This document shows positions 1 through 8,404 of a stretch of DNA of 64,000 nucleotides, piece by piece. Position 1 is the stretch's first letter; each line of letters opens with the position of its first letter. The stretch is from Azospirillum brasilense (GTDB lineage: Bacteria > Pseudomonadota > Alphaproteobacteria > Azospirillales > Azospirillaceae), in assembly GCF_005222205.1 (NCBI RefSeq), contig NZ_CP032346.1:434001-498000 (forward strand), written 5' to 3'. Below the pieces are notes generated by a model. It did not search any database and was not told where the DNA came from. It saw only the letters and a list, made by a program, of their open reading frames with translations. Position numbers and translations under genes: made by a program.

Positions 1-18
1 TTGGGCGACACGCGCACA

Positions 19-51
19 GAAAAAAGGCGGCTCACCAATTCGGGAGCCGCC
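19..51 (-). terminator. Intrinsic terminator of the candidate sRNA
   Basis: Perfect 8-bp stem (GGCGGCTC/GAGCCGCC) with a 10-nt loop. On the minus strand it is followed directly by TTTTTT, so it terminates leftward transcription. No protein gene lies immediately upstream on that strand. Confidence 0.75.
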
Positions 52-139
52 GGAGTCTGTTCGGGAGGAAACGCAACCAAGTTGCAGGGGAAGATATGCG
101 CCCGTTAAGGTTAACAGCGCGTAAAGGACGCGGGCTTTT
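19..139 (-). ncRNA. Candidate small RNA, AbcR/alpha-r15-like architecture
   Basis: Read leftward, a TATAGT -10-like hexamer (151-146) is followed by about 120 nt with no coding potential. That stretch ends in a strong intrinsic terminator: stem 44-51/26-33 followed by six T. Between them is a small stem-loop (GCAAC-TTG-GTTGC, around 75-87). It is flanked by two C-rich, anti-Shine-Dalgarno-like segments, CTTCCCCT before it and TTCCTCCC after it. Two exposed CU-rich motifs around a hairpin and ending in a terminator are known from alphaproteobacterial trans-acting sRNAs such as AbcR. The family assignment is inference from architecture. No good -35 element is visible, and the 5' end is estimated only from the -10. 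Confidence 0.5.
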
Positions 140-291
140 TCTTTGACTATACTTTTTCGCACGCGCCCGGCCGCGGATTCGCGCGTCCGATCCGGACCGG
201 TCTTCCCGCCCTCTCCCAGATCGGCACTGGCCGGGAAGGCCCGCTTCGCGCTATAGGAGGCCCCTTCCCTTTCACCAGTCACCGGTCTTCC

Positions 292-2682
292 ATGCCGTCC
301 ACGTCCATCAGCCAACGCATCGCCGACGAGCTTGCGGTCCGTGAATCCCAGGTCGCTGCGGCCGTCAAGCTGCTCGACGAAGGATCGACCGTTCCCTTCA
401 TCGCCCGTTACCGCAAGGAAGCCACGGGCGGGCTCGACGACACGCAGTTGCGCACGCTGGAGGAACGCCTGTCCTACCTGCGCGAGTTGGAGGACCGGCG
501 CGAAGCGATCCTGTCCTCCGTCCGCGAGCAGGACAAGCTGACGCCGGAGCTGGAGCTGCAAATCCGTCAGGCCGACACCAAGACGCGCCTGGAAGACCTC
601 TACCTGCCCTACAAGCCGAAGCGCCGCACCAAGGCGCAGATCGCCCGCGAGGCTGGGCTGGAGCCGCTGGCCGACCGGCTGCTCGCCGACCCGACGCTTC
701 GGCCGGATGCCGAGGCCGCCGGCTTCGTCAGCGCCGACAAGGGCGTCGCCGACGTCAAGGCGGCGCTCGACGGCGCCCGCCACATCCTGGTGGAGCGCTT
801 CGGCGAGGATGCCGAGCTGGTCGGCAAGCTGCGCGGCGCCATGGCCGACAAGGGCGTGGTGACGGCCAAGGTGATCGAGGAGAAACGGGCGGAAGGCGCC
901 AAGTTCTCCGATTACTTTGAGTTCGACGAGCCCTGGGCGAAGGTGCCCTCGCACCGCGCGCTGGCGCTGTTCCGCGGCCGGACGCAGGGCGTGCTGGACA
1001 TCCGCCTGGACCTGCCGGTCGAGGAAGGACAGCCCCACCCGGCCGAGCGCACCATCGCCGCCCACACCGGCATCCGCGACCAGGGCCGCCCGGCCGACAA
1101 GTGGCTGTCCGACGTGGTGCGCTGGACCTGGAAGCTGAAGATCGGCCCGCATGTCGAGACCGATTTGATGGGCGATCTTCGCGAGCGCGCGGAGGACGAG
1201 GCCATCCGCGTCTTCGCCCGCAACCTGCACGATCTGCTGCTCGCCGCGCCCGCCGGCCCACGCACCACCATCGGCCTCGACCCCGGCATCCGCACCGGCG
1301 TGAAGGTCGCCGTGGTTGACGCCACGGGCAAGCTGGTCGACACCGCCACCGTCTACCCGCACCAGCCGAAGAACGACTGGGACGGCTCCATCGCCGCCAT
1401 CGCCGCACTGGCGGTGCGCCACAAAGCGGAGCTGATCTCCATCGGCAATGGCACGGCAAGCCGCGAGACGGACAAGCTGGTCGCCGACCTGTTCAAGCGC
1501 CACCCGGAGCTGAAGCTCACCAAGCTGGTGGTCAGCGAGGCGGGCGCGTCGGTCTATTCGGCCTCCGAGACCGCGGCGGCGGAGTTCCCGAAGCTGGACG
1601 TCAGCCTGCGCGGCGCCGTGTCCATCGCCCGCCGCCTCCAGGACCCGCTGGCCGAACTGGTGAAGATCGAGCCGAAATCCATCGGCGTCGGCCAGTACCA
1701 GCACGACGTGTCCGGCGGCAAGCTCGCCCGCTCGCTGGACGCGGTGGTGGAGGACTGCGTGAACGCGGTCGGCGTCGACCTGAACACGGCGTCCGTTCCG
1801 CTGCTGACCCGGGTGTCCGGCCTGAACGAGACGATCGCCCGCAACATCGTGGAGCATCGCGACCGCAACGGCGCCTTCCGCTCACGCAAGCAGCTGCTCG
1901 ACGTGGCGCGCCTCGGCCCGAAGACCTTCGAGCAGGCCGCCGGCTTCCTGCGCATCCGCGAGGGCGACAACCCGCTGGACACTTCCGCCGTCCACCCCGA
2001 GGCCTATCCGCTGGTCGAGCGCATCCTGAAGAAGACCGGCAAGGATCTCGGCAGCGTCATCGGCGACGCCCGCTTCCTGCGTGGACTGAACGCCGAGGAC
2101 TTCACCGACGAGCGGTTCGGCGTGCCGACCATCGAGGACATCCTGAAGGAGCTTGAGAAGCCGGGCCGCGATCCGCGTCCGGAATTCAAGACCGCCACCT
2201 TCCAGGAAGGGGTCGAGGAGCTGAAGGATCTCCAGACCGGCATGGTTCTGGAAGGGGTGGTGACCAACGTCACCGCCTTCGGCGCCTTCGTGGACATCGG
2301 CGTGCACCAGGACGGGCTGGTCCACATCTCGCAGCTGTCCACCAGCTTCGTGAAGGACCCGCACACCGTCGTGAAGGCCGGCGACATCGTGAAGGTCAAG
2401 GTGCTGGAGGTGGACATCCCGCGCAAGCGCATCGGGCTGACCATGCGGCTGACCGACGCCGCCCCGCGGCCGGAGCGGGGCCAGGGCCGGGGAGAGGGCC
2501 CGCGGGGAGAAGGCCAGCGTGGCGACGACAAGCGCCGGGACGACCGCCGCGGCCCGCCGCCCGGCAAGGGCGGCTCGGCTCCGAAGCCGGCCGTCGCCCC
2601 CAAGCCGGCCAAGGCGCCGGAGCCCATCAACAACGCCTTCGCCGAAGCCTTCGCGCGGGCGCAGGCCGGAAAGAAGCGGTAA
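292..2682 (+). CDS. tex: Tex family RNA-binding transcription accessory protein
   Basis: Full-length 796-residue Tex. Order of domains: N-terminal helical Tex region, YqgF/RuvC-like domain starting near residue 325 ([13 protein letters not shown]), helix-hairpin-helix region around 497-553, and an S1 RNA-binding domain around 649-722 ([21 protein letters not shown]). The basic, Gly/Pro/Arg-rich tail after about 725 is longer than in compact Tex proteins. Tex is a cytoplasmic nucleic-acid-binding protein linked to transcription and stress tolerance; the exact role here is not visible. The best GGAGG lies more than 30 bases upstream of the ATG, so the start has weak ribosome-binding support. 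It is nevertheless the first Met of the conserved N-terminus. Transcribed alone. Confidence 0.95.
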   Translation: MPSTSISQRIADELAVRESQVAAAVKLLDEGSTVPFIARYRKEATGGLDDTQLRTLEERLSYLRELEDRREAILSSVREQDKLTPELELQIRQADTKTRLEDLYLPYKPKRRTKAQIAREAGLEPLADRLLADPTLRPDAEAAGFVSADKGVADVKAALDGARHILVERFGEDAELVGKLRGAMADKGVVTAKVIEEKRAEGAKFSDYFEFDEPWAKVPSHRALALFRGRTQGVLDIRLDLPVEEGQPHPAERTIAAHTGIRDQGRPADKWLSDVVRWTWKLKIGPHVETDLMGDLRERAEDEAIRVFARNLHDLLLAAPAGPRTTIGLDPGIRTGVKVAVVDATGKLVDTATVYPHQPKNDWDGSIAAIAALAVRHKAELISIGNGTASRETDKLVADLFKRHPELKLTKLVVSEAGASVYSASETAAAEFPKLDVSLRGAVSIARRLQDPLAELVKIEPKSIGVGQYQHDVSGGKLARSLDAVVEDCVNAVGVDLNTASVPLLTRVSGLNETIARNIVEHRDRNGAFRSRKQLLDVARLGPKTFEQAAGFLRIREGDNPLDTSAVHPEAYPLVERILKKTGKDLGSVIGDARFLRGLNAEDFTDERFGVPTIEDILKELEKPGRDPRPEFKTATFQEGVEELKDLQTGMVLEGVVTNVTAFGAFVDIGVHQDGLVHISQLSTSFVKDPHTVVKAGDIVKVKVLEVDIPRKRIGLTMRLTDAAPRPERGQGRGEGPRGEGQRGDDKRRDDRRGPPPGKGGSAPKPAVAPKPAKAPEPINNAFAEAFARAQAGKKR

Positions 2683-2792
2683 GGCCACAGCGGGCGCAGC
2701 GTGGGGCGGGGCGGACACACTCCGGTACTCTCCCCATGGACGGTTCGTGCGCCAAAGGCTAGTCTGCACCGACGCCAACCGCACAGGCGCCC

Positions 2793-3902
2793 ATGCTCTC
2801 TTCGGCAACCCGAATCGTCGGCCTGTACACGGTCCTCGCCACCGCCTGGGTGGTGGGGTCCGACCGCCTTTTGGACGCCGCCGGGTTGGGCGAGGTGGTG
2901 CTGATCCAGAACGTCAAGGGCACGGCCTTCGTCCTGTTCACCGCCCTGGCGTTGTGGGGGTTCCTGCGCCAGGAATTCAAGCGGCGCGCCCGGTCGGAGG
3001 ATGCCCTGCGCTCGACGCTGCAACGGCTGGCCCAGTCGGAGGCCGATCTCCGCTCGGTCATCGAGAAGCTGCCGGATTCCTTCTTCCGCACCGACCTGGA
3101 CGGCCGGGTCAGCATGGCCTCCCCCCAGTTCGCGCGGGAGTTCGGGCTGGCTCCCGAAACGGTGATCGGCACCCGCATCGCCGACCACTACGTGGAGGAG
3201 AACGGGCGCGCCAAGTTCCTGGCGGCCTTGGAGGAAGCGGGCGGCGAGGTCCGCGACCACCGCATGCCGATGCGGCGGCGGGACGGCACCGTCTTCTGGA
3301 TTTCCGCCAACGCCTACATCCGCCGCGATCCCGACGGGCGGCCCATCGGGATCGAGGGAATCGCCCGCGATACCACCGCCCAGCATCATCTGGAGGAGCG
3401 CCTGCGCTACCTCGCCGGGCACGACGCGCTGACCGGCCTGTGCAACCGCATCCGCTTCGAGGACCGGCTGGAGCACGCCATCGCCCGCGCCAAGCGCGAG
3501 GACAGGAGCTTCGCCCTGCTCTTCCTCGACCTCGACGGGTTCAAGGAGGTCAACGACACCCACGGTCACCACAAGGGCGACGAGGTGCTGGTGACCACCG
3601 CGCAGCGCCTGTCCGGCGCGCTGCGCCACAGCGACACCACCGCCCGCATCGGCGGCGACGAGTTCGCCGTTCTGCTGGAGGGCGACATCTCCGTCGAGAA
3701 CGCCCGGGCCGTGGCGGAAAAGGTCATCGACGCCATCGACCGGCCCCTGCCCGGCCTTGACCTGTCGGTGTCGGCCAGCGTCGGCATGGCCTTCTACCCG
3801 TCGGATGGCGCCGACGCCGGCGTTCTGCTGCGCTGCGCCGATCAGGCCATGTACCGCGCCAAGCGCCTGGGCAAGAATCGGCTGGAACTGGGCACCGCCT
3901 GA
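2793..3902 (+). CDS. Membrane-anchored PAS-GGDEF diguanylate cyclase
   Basis: A 369-residue protein predicted to make cyclic di-GMP. Two N-terminal hydrophobic segments (about 7-22 and 42-58) anchor it. A short helical linker leads to a PAS domain (about 83-195, ending in IEGIARDTTAQ). The GGDEF domain (about 205-366) carries an intact GGDEF signature at 287-291. An RxxD inhibitory site (RHSD, 278-281) sits five residues before it, so product inhibition is expected. No EAL domain. The ligand of the PAS domain is unknown. It follows tex on the same strand after about 110 bases and may be transcribed separately. Confidence 0.9.
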   Translation: MLSSATRIVGLYTVLATAWVVGSDRLLDAAGLGEVVLIQNVKGTAFVLFTALALWGFLRQEFKRRARSEDALRSTLQRLAQSEADLRSVIEKLPDSFFRTDLDGRVSMASPQFAREFGLAPETVIGTRIADHYVEENGRAKFLAALEEAGGEVRDHRMPMRRRDGTVFWISANAYIRRDPDGRPIGIEGIARDTTAQHHLEERLRYLAGHDALTGLCNRIRFEDRLEHAIARAKREDRSFALLFLDLDGFKEVNDTHGHHKGDEVLVTTAQRLSGALRHSDTTARIGGDEFAVLLEGDISVENARAVAEKVIDAIDRPLPGLDLSVSASVGMAFYPSDGADAGVLLRCADQAMYRAKRLGKNRLELGTA

Positions 3903-3933
3903 GCGGGACGGCCACCGCCAGAAGGGTTGGCCG

Positions 3934-4569
3934 TCAGGACGGCTTGGCCGCGTCCATCACCAACCGAATGCCCAGCGCGCCGATGACCGAGGCCGCCAGC
4001 CGGTCGATCCACGCCTTGGACCGCAGATAGGCGGCGCGGGGGCGGCCGGCGGAGAAAGCCACGGCGACGATGGCGTACCAACCCGTCTCGACCAGGAACA
4101 CGGCGGGCGGCAGGGCCAGCAGAACCCAGGCCGGCGGCGAAGCCGGCAGAAGGGCCGCGAAGATGCTGGCGTAGACGATGGCGGTCTTCGGATTGCTGAC
4201 CTGCGTCGCCAGCCCGATCCCGAAGGAGCGCAAGATGCCGTGGGACTTGGCGGCGCCATCCGGAACGCGGACAGGCTCCGCCGCTCCCCGCCAGATCCGC
4301 ACCGCCAGATGGACGAGATAAAAGCCGCCCGCGACTTTCAGGATCAGATAGAGCCACCCGACCTGAATCAGCAGGGCGTGCAGACCGAGGAGGGCCAAGG
4401 TGGCGAAGACCACTCCGCCCGCCCCCATGCCGACGGCGGCGGCAACACCCGCGGCACGAGACACGGCGATGGAGGTGCGCGCCACCAGGACAAAGCTCGG
4501 GCCGGGGCTGATGGCGCCGATGGCGAGGGCGCCGAGAACGCTCAGAAGGGCAAGAACGGATCCATCCAT
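3934..4569 (-). CDS. LysE/RhtB family amino-acid exporter
   Basis: A 211-residue integral membrane protein with about six hydrophobic segments. The N-terminal motif GAISPGPSFVLVARTSI is typical of LysE/RhtB translocators, which export amino acids or related metabolites. Length is normal for the family. The substrate cannot be assigned. It is convergent with the diguanylate cyclase and lies just downstream of the phage-derived block, whose genes run in the same direction. Confidence 0.88.
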   Translation of the reverse strand: MDGSVLALLSVLGALAIGAISPGPSFVLVARTSIAVSRAAGVAAAVGMGAGGVVFATLALLGLHALLIQVGWLYLILKVAGGFYLVHLAVRIWRGAAEPVRVPDGAAKSHGILRSFGIGLATQVSNPKTAIVYASIFAALLPASPPAWVLLALPPAVFLVETGWYAIVAVAFSAGRPRAAYLRSKAWIDRLAASVIGALGIRLVMDAAKPS

Positions 4570-4659
4570 GGCTGCGGCTCCGCTGTTCGGGAAAGCCGCA
4601 GTTTATGGTCGGCGAACGGGATCGTCAGCCGGCAAAATGATCGCAGGCGCCCTGCCCGC

Positions 4660-5004
4660 TCACTCCGCGGCCATCAGAAAGCTCGTCCCGTGGTGAGCGC
4701 GCGGGGGCATGTCGGGGAGCCCGATCGTCCGCCCGACCTCCTCGGTCGTCGGCTGGCGCCGGTAGGTCTCCACATAGCGGTCGAGGGCGGCGAGGCATTC
4801 GGCGATCGAACCGGAACCAACCGCCCGGCAATCCTCGAAGGCGTGCGGGTCGGGGCGGAACCAGTGGGTGATGTAGCCGTCCTCGGTCCCGTTCAGGGTG
4901 AGGGTCAGGGCGAAGCGTCCCTCATGCCCGATGCGGGCGTGGGCCGCGCGCAGCCGGGACTGGACCTCTTCGATGGTCATGGCGCGTGCATCCTTCTTAA
5001 ACAT
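4660..5004 (-). CDS. Small hypothetical protein, distal gene of phage-derived block
   Basis: A 114-residue soluble protein I do not recognise. The ATG has AAAGG seven bases upstream; an alternative Met lies eight residues in (MTIEEV). The sequence is mixed alpha/beta, with a predicted amphipathic first helix and a GRFALTLTLNGTEDGYITHWF strand region. No transmembrane segment or signal peptide. It lies 15 bases after the stop of another small gene in the same direction and probably belongs to the repressor-exonuclease-annealase block, where small accessory proteins are common. Confidence 0.6.
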   Translation of the reverse strand: MFKKDARAMTIEEVQSRLRAAHARIGHEGRFALTLTLNGTEDGYITHWFRPDPHAFEDCRAVGSGSIAECLAALDRYVETYRRQPTTEEVGRTIGLPDMPPRAHHGTSFLMAAE

Positions 5005-5019
5005 CAGGCGGCCTTTCGA

Positions 5020-5331
5020 TCACGCGGCGTTGCGGAGCAGCCGGTCTTCCAGGCTGCGCGCCCATTCGGCGTCGCGGGCCAGCGATTCGACCAGCAGGCG
5101 GGCCGGCCCGGCGGAGTCCGCCGGGGTGTCGGGGCGGAGCATCCCGGCCAGCCGCAGGGCCAGTGATTCCGCTTCCGCCTCGACCCAGCGGGCGTATTGC
5201 TTGCGGCGTTCCGCCTCGTTCCAGTACCAGCGCGGAAGCTGGGGGTGGCTGCGCTCCATCTCGCCTTCCCAGGCGCTCATGCGGAACAGGCCGCTTGGGG
5301 AACGTTCAGTGGTGCTGCTTGCGGGTGTCAT
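5020..5331 (-). CDS. Small hypothetical protein, phage-derived block
   Basis: A 103-residue hydrophilic, mostly helical protein rich in Arg, Glu and Trp (PRWYWNEAERRKQYARWVEAEAE). No family recognised. A GGGAG-type ribosome site precedes the ATG; an internal Met at residue 18 is possible. It starts 39 bases after the strand-annealing candidate and is followed by another small gene, so it is likely cotranscribed with both. Confidence 0.55.
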   Translation of the reverse strand: MTPASSTTERSPSGLFRMSAWEGEMERSHPQLPRWYWNEAERRKQYARWVEAEAESLALRLAGMLRPDTPADSAGPARLLVESLARDAEWARSLEDRLLRNAA

Positions 5332-5370
5332 TCAGGGCTTCTCCCTTCCACGCCGCGGGAATGGCGTGGC

Positions 5371-6177
5371 TCAGGCGGCCTCCAGATCGCCGCCCTCGTC
5401 GTCGTCTTGCTTGAGGATTTCCGCCTTCTTCTGGGCGAACAGGCTGGTGATGCGGTGCTGGGCCGTGCGGTCCACCGTGCCGATCTCGCGCAGGCGGGTG
5501 CCGGCGCCGGTGCGCCACAGCTCCTCCAGGTCGTCCAGGTCCAGGCAGGCGCCGAGCCGCTTGCGGATCTCCTCCTCGAAGGCGGCGATGGCGGCGGGCT
5601 GCAGGTCCGGGTTGGACTTCGCTGCGTAGAAGGCCTCGGCCTCCTCCCGGTACTTGCTGTCGTCGAACTGGCCCATATGGACGTCGGCGGCGAGGCCGAG
5701 CTGGACGAGGCATTTGCCCACCGCGTCGGTCATCGACATCTTGAAGCACTCGTCGTCGGGCGCCTCGATGCCGTTGCGGCGGCGGACCATCTCGGTGCCG
5801 CCCCATTGCGGCCCGGTCCAGCACTTCTCGCCCGTCTCCGGGTCGAGGTACCAGACGCGGGCGCAGATGAAGATCATGCGCTCGGCGATGGTCCAATCCA
5901 TCTGCTCATAGCCCCAGCCCTTGCCGACCGGACCGAACACCTCGGTCATCATCATCAGGCGCCAGGTCGGGTCGATCTGCGTGCCGCGGAATCCGCCGGA
6001 GCGGGTGAAGGGCTTGGTCGCCTTCGGGTCGGTCCGCTTCAGCCGGTTCCACAAATGCATGGGGTCCGCGGCGGCGGGCCCTACGGCGGCGGTCTGGGAA
6101 CCCGCGATCTTCGGAGCTGCCGTGCTGACGGTCTTCTCGGTTTCGGCAACGGTGTCGGTCTTGCTCATGCGTCCCAT
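5371..6177 (-). CDS. Putative phage single-strand annealing protein (Rad52/ERF-like)
   Basis: About 268 residues from the Met chosen here. An upstream in-frame Met at 6225 would overlap the exonuclease gene, and a Met at 6168 is also possible. After a low-complexity N-terminus comes a conserved core around 45-180 with LMMMTEVFGPVGKGWGYE and a WTGPQWGGTEMVRRRNG stretch. To my recollection this pattern occurs in phage proteins placed with Rad52-like recombinases. Lying directly after a YqaJ exonuclease, it would form a Red-type exonuclease/annealase pair. The acidic C-terminus (KQDDDEGGDLEAA) resembles tails of single-strand DNA partners. Function is inferred from motif plus neighbour; sequence alone does not prove annealing activity. 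Confidence 0.6.
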   Translation of the reverse strand: MGRMSKTDTVAETEKTVSTAAPKIAGSQTAAVGPAAADPMHLWNRLKRTDPKATKPFTRSGGFRGTQIDPTWRLMMMTEVFGPVGKGWGYEQMDWTIAERMIFICARVWYLDPETGEKCWTGPQWGGTEMVRRRNGIEAPDDECFKMSMTDAVGKCLVQLGLAADVHMGQFDDSKYREEAEAFYAAKSNPDLQPAAIAAFEEEIRKRLGACLDLDDLEELWRTGAGTRLREIGTVDRTAQHRITSLFAQKKAEILKQDDDEGGDLEAA

Positions 6178-6199
6178 GGTCGTCGGGTTCCCCTTATGG

Positions 6200-7165
6200 T
6201 CAGTAGCGTTCGTCTCTCCCCTCACCCCAGCCGCCGCTGAGCACAGCGTCCAGGCTCGGGTCAGGGGACGGATCGGCCGTGGCCGGCTGCCACGGTTCGG
6301 CGGTGTCGAGCGCCCGCCGCGGCGGTGCGCCGTAGCGCAGCGACAGGCGTCCCTCGCGGTCGCGGGCGAGGTACAGGCCGCGGCCCGGCTCCTCCCCCGC
6401 CACGAAGGCGATGCGCGCGTCGGCGGGCATCAGCGCCTTCAAGGCGGCCTCCGCTTCGCGGACCGCGAGGGCGGCGGCGCGGCGGTCCACCAGCTCCGCC
6501 GCCAGGGCGGCGAAACGGTTGTGCCGGGCCATGTCGACCACCCGCCGGGTCTCATAGGCCGGCGCCTCCGCGGGCAGCGGATCGCCGGGCTCCACGTCGT
6601 TGGCGACGTGCCACCAGAAGGCGTCCAGCGTCTCCATCAGCCGCCCGCAGTCCGCCTCCCGCCGCGGCACGCGGACGAGCGCGTGGCCGGTGGGGCGCAG
6701 AATGGACAGCATGGCCCGGTCCAGCCCGGTGACCACCAGCTGATGCTGGACCTGCCAGTGGTAGCGCTGGGCCAGTTCCGCATCCGTCTGGAAGCCACCG
6801 GTGAATTTCGCCTCCACAAGCGTGTTCGGCAGCGTGTTTGGCAGCGTGTCCGGGGCGCCGCCGTCCGTGCCGTCCTCCCAGGTCAGGAAATCGGGGTGGG
6901 CGACCATCCAGTCATGCTCCGGATGAACCCAGGTCCGTTCCGCCGGCACGCAGGGAAGGCCGGTGGCCTTCTCCACGAAGCGGGGGTGCAGATGTTCCGT
7001 CGCGATGCCGATCTGCACCGCGGCGACGAGGTCGAGATCGGCCGGCGCCGACCGCCCCGTCTTCTCCCGCCACAGGCTCAGCCAGTCGCCCGCCATGATG
7101 CGGGTGGCGTCGGAAGACCCGATACGCCCTGCCCGCGCGGCGCGCTGCGCGTCCGTAATCGCCAT
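6200..7165 (-). CDS. YqaJ-type viral recombinase (lambda-exonuclease fold)
   Basis: 321 residues. The YqaJ nuclease pattern is visible in order: GRIGSSDA (14-20), Glu57 in the IGIATE segment, Asp92 in AHPDF, the catalytic EAK (118-120), and QVQHQ (138-142). These are the metal-binding and catalytic residues of the PD-(D/E)XK superfamily, so the protein should be an active 5'-3' DNA exonuclease. The C-terminal ~120 residues are helical and not recognised. A TLPN tetrapeptide is repeated just before the catalytic EAK. The gene overlaps or abuts the annealing-protein gene downstream, which supports a coupled pair. Confidence 0.85.
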   Translation of the reverse strand: MAITDAQRAARAGRIGSSDATRIMAGDWLSLWREKTGRSAPADLDLVAAVQIGIATEHLHPRFVEKATGLPCVPAERTWVHPEHDWMVAHPDFLTWEDGTDGGAPDTLPNTLPNTLVEAKFTGGFQTDAELAQRYHWQVQHQLVVTGLDRAMLSILRPTGHALVRVPRREADCGRLMETLDAFWWHVANDVEPGDPLPAEAPAYETRRVVDMARHNRFAALAAELVDRRAAALAVREAEAALKALMPADARIAFVAGEEPGRGLYLARDREGRLSLRYGAPPRRALDTAEPWQPATADPSPDPSLDAVLSGGWGEGRDERY

Positions 7166-7384
7166 TCCCCTGCCGGCCCCCAGCCGTTTCCCTGCGTTCT
7201 GGCTTCGAGTCGATGCGTCTTCGCAGCGCCATCGCCGTTAACCATAAACCGTATCGTGAATATGGGCTGCGAACACGCAGGATTCAAGAACAAAAAGAGA
7301 ACCTGCGGCTTGGCCGTAGGACCGAATCTTCGAACCTTTTCAAAAAACTAAGTAGAATGCAGCGCAGCCGCGGTCTCGCTGTGA

Positions 7385-7402
7385 CCGAGTCGCGCGACTC
7401 GG
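7385..7402. promoter_or_regulatory. Perfect 18-bp palindrome, candidate operator
   Basis: CCGAGTCGC followed by its exact reverse complement GCGACTCGG, with no spacer. It lies upstream of the exonuclease gene and downstream of the repressor gene, where a phage repressor would be expected to bind. No binding data; it could instead be a hairpin in an RNA leader. Confidence 0.4.
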
Positions 7403-7455
7403 CACAGATGGTTATGGATTCGTGGCGTCAAAGGGGGATTCGGAAAAGAATTTCA

Positions 7456-7471
7456 CCGCCGGAATTGGCGG
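7456..7471 (-). terminator. Possible terminator after the repressor gene
   Basis: Stem CCGCC/GGCGG with a 6-base loop, about 33 bases past the repressor stop. On the minus strand it is followed by a T-rich but interrupted run (TGAAATTCTTTT). A T-rich run also follows on the plus strand. The stem is short, so this is tentative. Confidence 0.35.
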
Positions 7472-7504
7472 CTTTTCTTCCAGATTCCCGGCAAATACGC
7501 GCGA

Positions 7505-8140
7505 TCAGGCGCGCAGGCAGCGCGTGATGTGAACGGCGACACCCGCGACGTTGGCGCGCTCGATGGGAGTCGGGCGGCAGCCGGGATCGGTGCTGACCGG
7601 CAGCAGATGCGGCGGGAAAAAACGGTAGCCGCACACCGTCCCGTCGCCCACCGTAACCACCACGTCGCCGGTTTGCGGGGCCAGCACGTCCAGCGGCTCC
7701 AGCACCACGCAGTCGTCCGGCAGGACGCCGGCGGCGTTAAGGCTGGAGGAGGCGATGGTCAGCGCGAAGGCGCGGCGCGACGCCGGGCGGTCCACGGCGA
7801 TGCCCCGCGCCCCGCCGGTCAACGCTGCGGCGATGAAGGCCTCCCCAGCCCTCCGCCCCAACTCCAGGAAGTCGCGCACCTGCTCAACCGACAGCAGCGG
7901 CACCCGCGCCACGGCCTGGTAGGCGGTGTCGTCGAGGAAGCGAGGCTCCGATCCGGCGACGCGGGCCAACCGCCCCAGGGTCTCCGCGCTGGGAACGCTG
8001 CCCCGCGCCGGGTCGCGCAGGAAGCGCGTGATGTTGGTCGGGGTGACCTCGGCCAGCCGCGCCCAGGCCCCGGCGCTCCAGCCCTGGGCCTCCATCACGC
8101 CGGTCATCCAACGCAGGATCGCCCGCCGCGTGTCGTCCAT
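7505..8140 (-). CDS. LexA/CI-like repressor with degenerate S24 peptidase domain
   Basis: 211 residues. The N-terminus (about 10-65) is a lambda-repressor-type helix-turn-helix (WARLAEVTPTNITRFLRD). The C-terminal half resembles the S24/LexA fold (IASSSLNAAGVLPDDCVVLEP, then TGDVVVTVGDGTVCGYRFF). The serine region is present. Where LexA and CI proteins have the catalytic lysine (V-K-R), this protein reads G-Y-R, and no clear Ala-Gly cleavage site is seen. RecA-stimulated self-cleavage is therefore doubtful. A strong GGGGAGG site precedes the ATG. It heads the leftward recombination block and has dyad sequences in its own promoter region, consistent with autoregulation. Confidence 0.78.
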   Translation of the reverse strand: MDDTRRAILRWMTGVMEAQGWSAGAWARLAEVTPTNITRFLRDPARGSVPSAETLGRLARVAGSEPRFLDDTAYQAVARVPLLSVEQVRDFLELGRRAGEAFIAAALTGGARGIAVDRPASRRAFALTIASSSLNAAGVLPDDCVVLEPLDVLAPQTGDVVVTVGDGTVCGYRFFPPHLLPVSTDPGCRPTPIERANVAGVAVHITRCLRA

Positions 8141-8217
8141 ATCCGCCGTCCTCCCCGCCGAAAGAGCGCCCTATAAGAGAGAACGTTGAATGAACGCGCA
8201 AGGTTTCTTCGCTTATG

Positions 8218-8253
8218 TCGCAATTTCGCCGAGGATGCGCTGCGATTTCGCAG
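8218..8253. promoter_or_regulatory. Candidate operator repeats upstream of the repressor gene
   Basis: Two related sites about 22 bases apart: TCGCAATTTCGCC (8218-8230) and the dyad CTGCGATTTCGCAG (8240-8253). They share a GC-A-TTTCGC core and lie 80-115 bases upstream of the repressor start, next to a possible TATAGG -10 (minus strand, near 8172). Their placement fits repressor autoregulation. The binding protein is inferred. Confidence 0.42.
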
Positions 8254-8404
8254 TATTTCTTTGGACTCCGTTTCTCCGTGGCTGAGACGCTGCGCGCGCG
8301 GCGGTGCGAGCACGGTGACTCGATGAGGGGTACTACGGGAGCGCCGAGGGGTTGTCCCCTCACCCACGGCCACGCGGCGGCCATCCGCGGCGCCCTTGAC
8401 GGCG

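Larger units (their letters stand above)
7166..7504. promoter_or_regulatory. AT-richer control region between repressor and exonuclease genes
   Basis: 339 bases without a gene, clearly richer in A/T than the surroundings. It holds a perfect 18-bp dyad (7385-7402) and a hairpin just after the repressor stop (7456-7471). It should carry the promoter for the leftward exonuclease-annealase genes. No reliable -35/-10 pair could be picked by eye. Confidence 0.45.
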
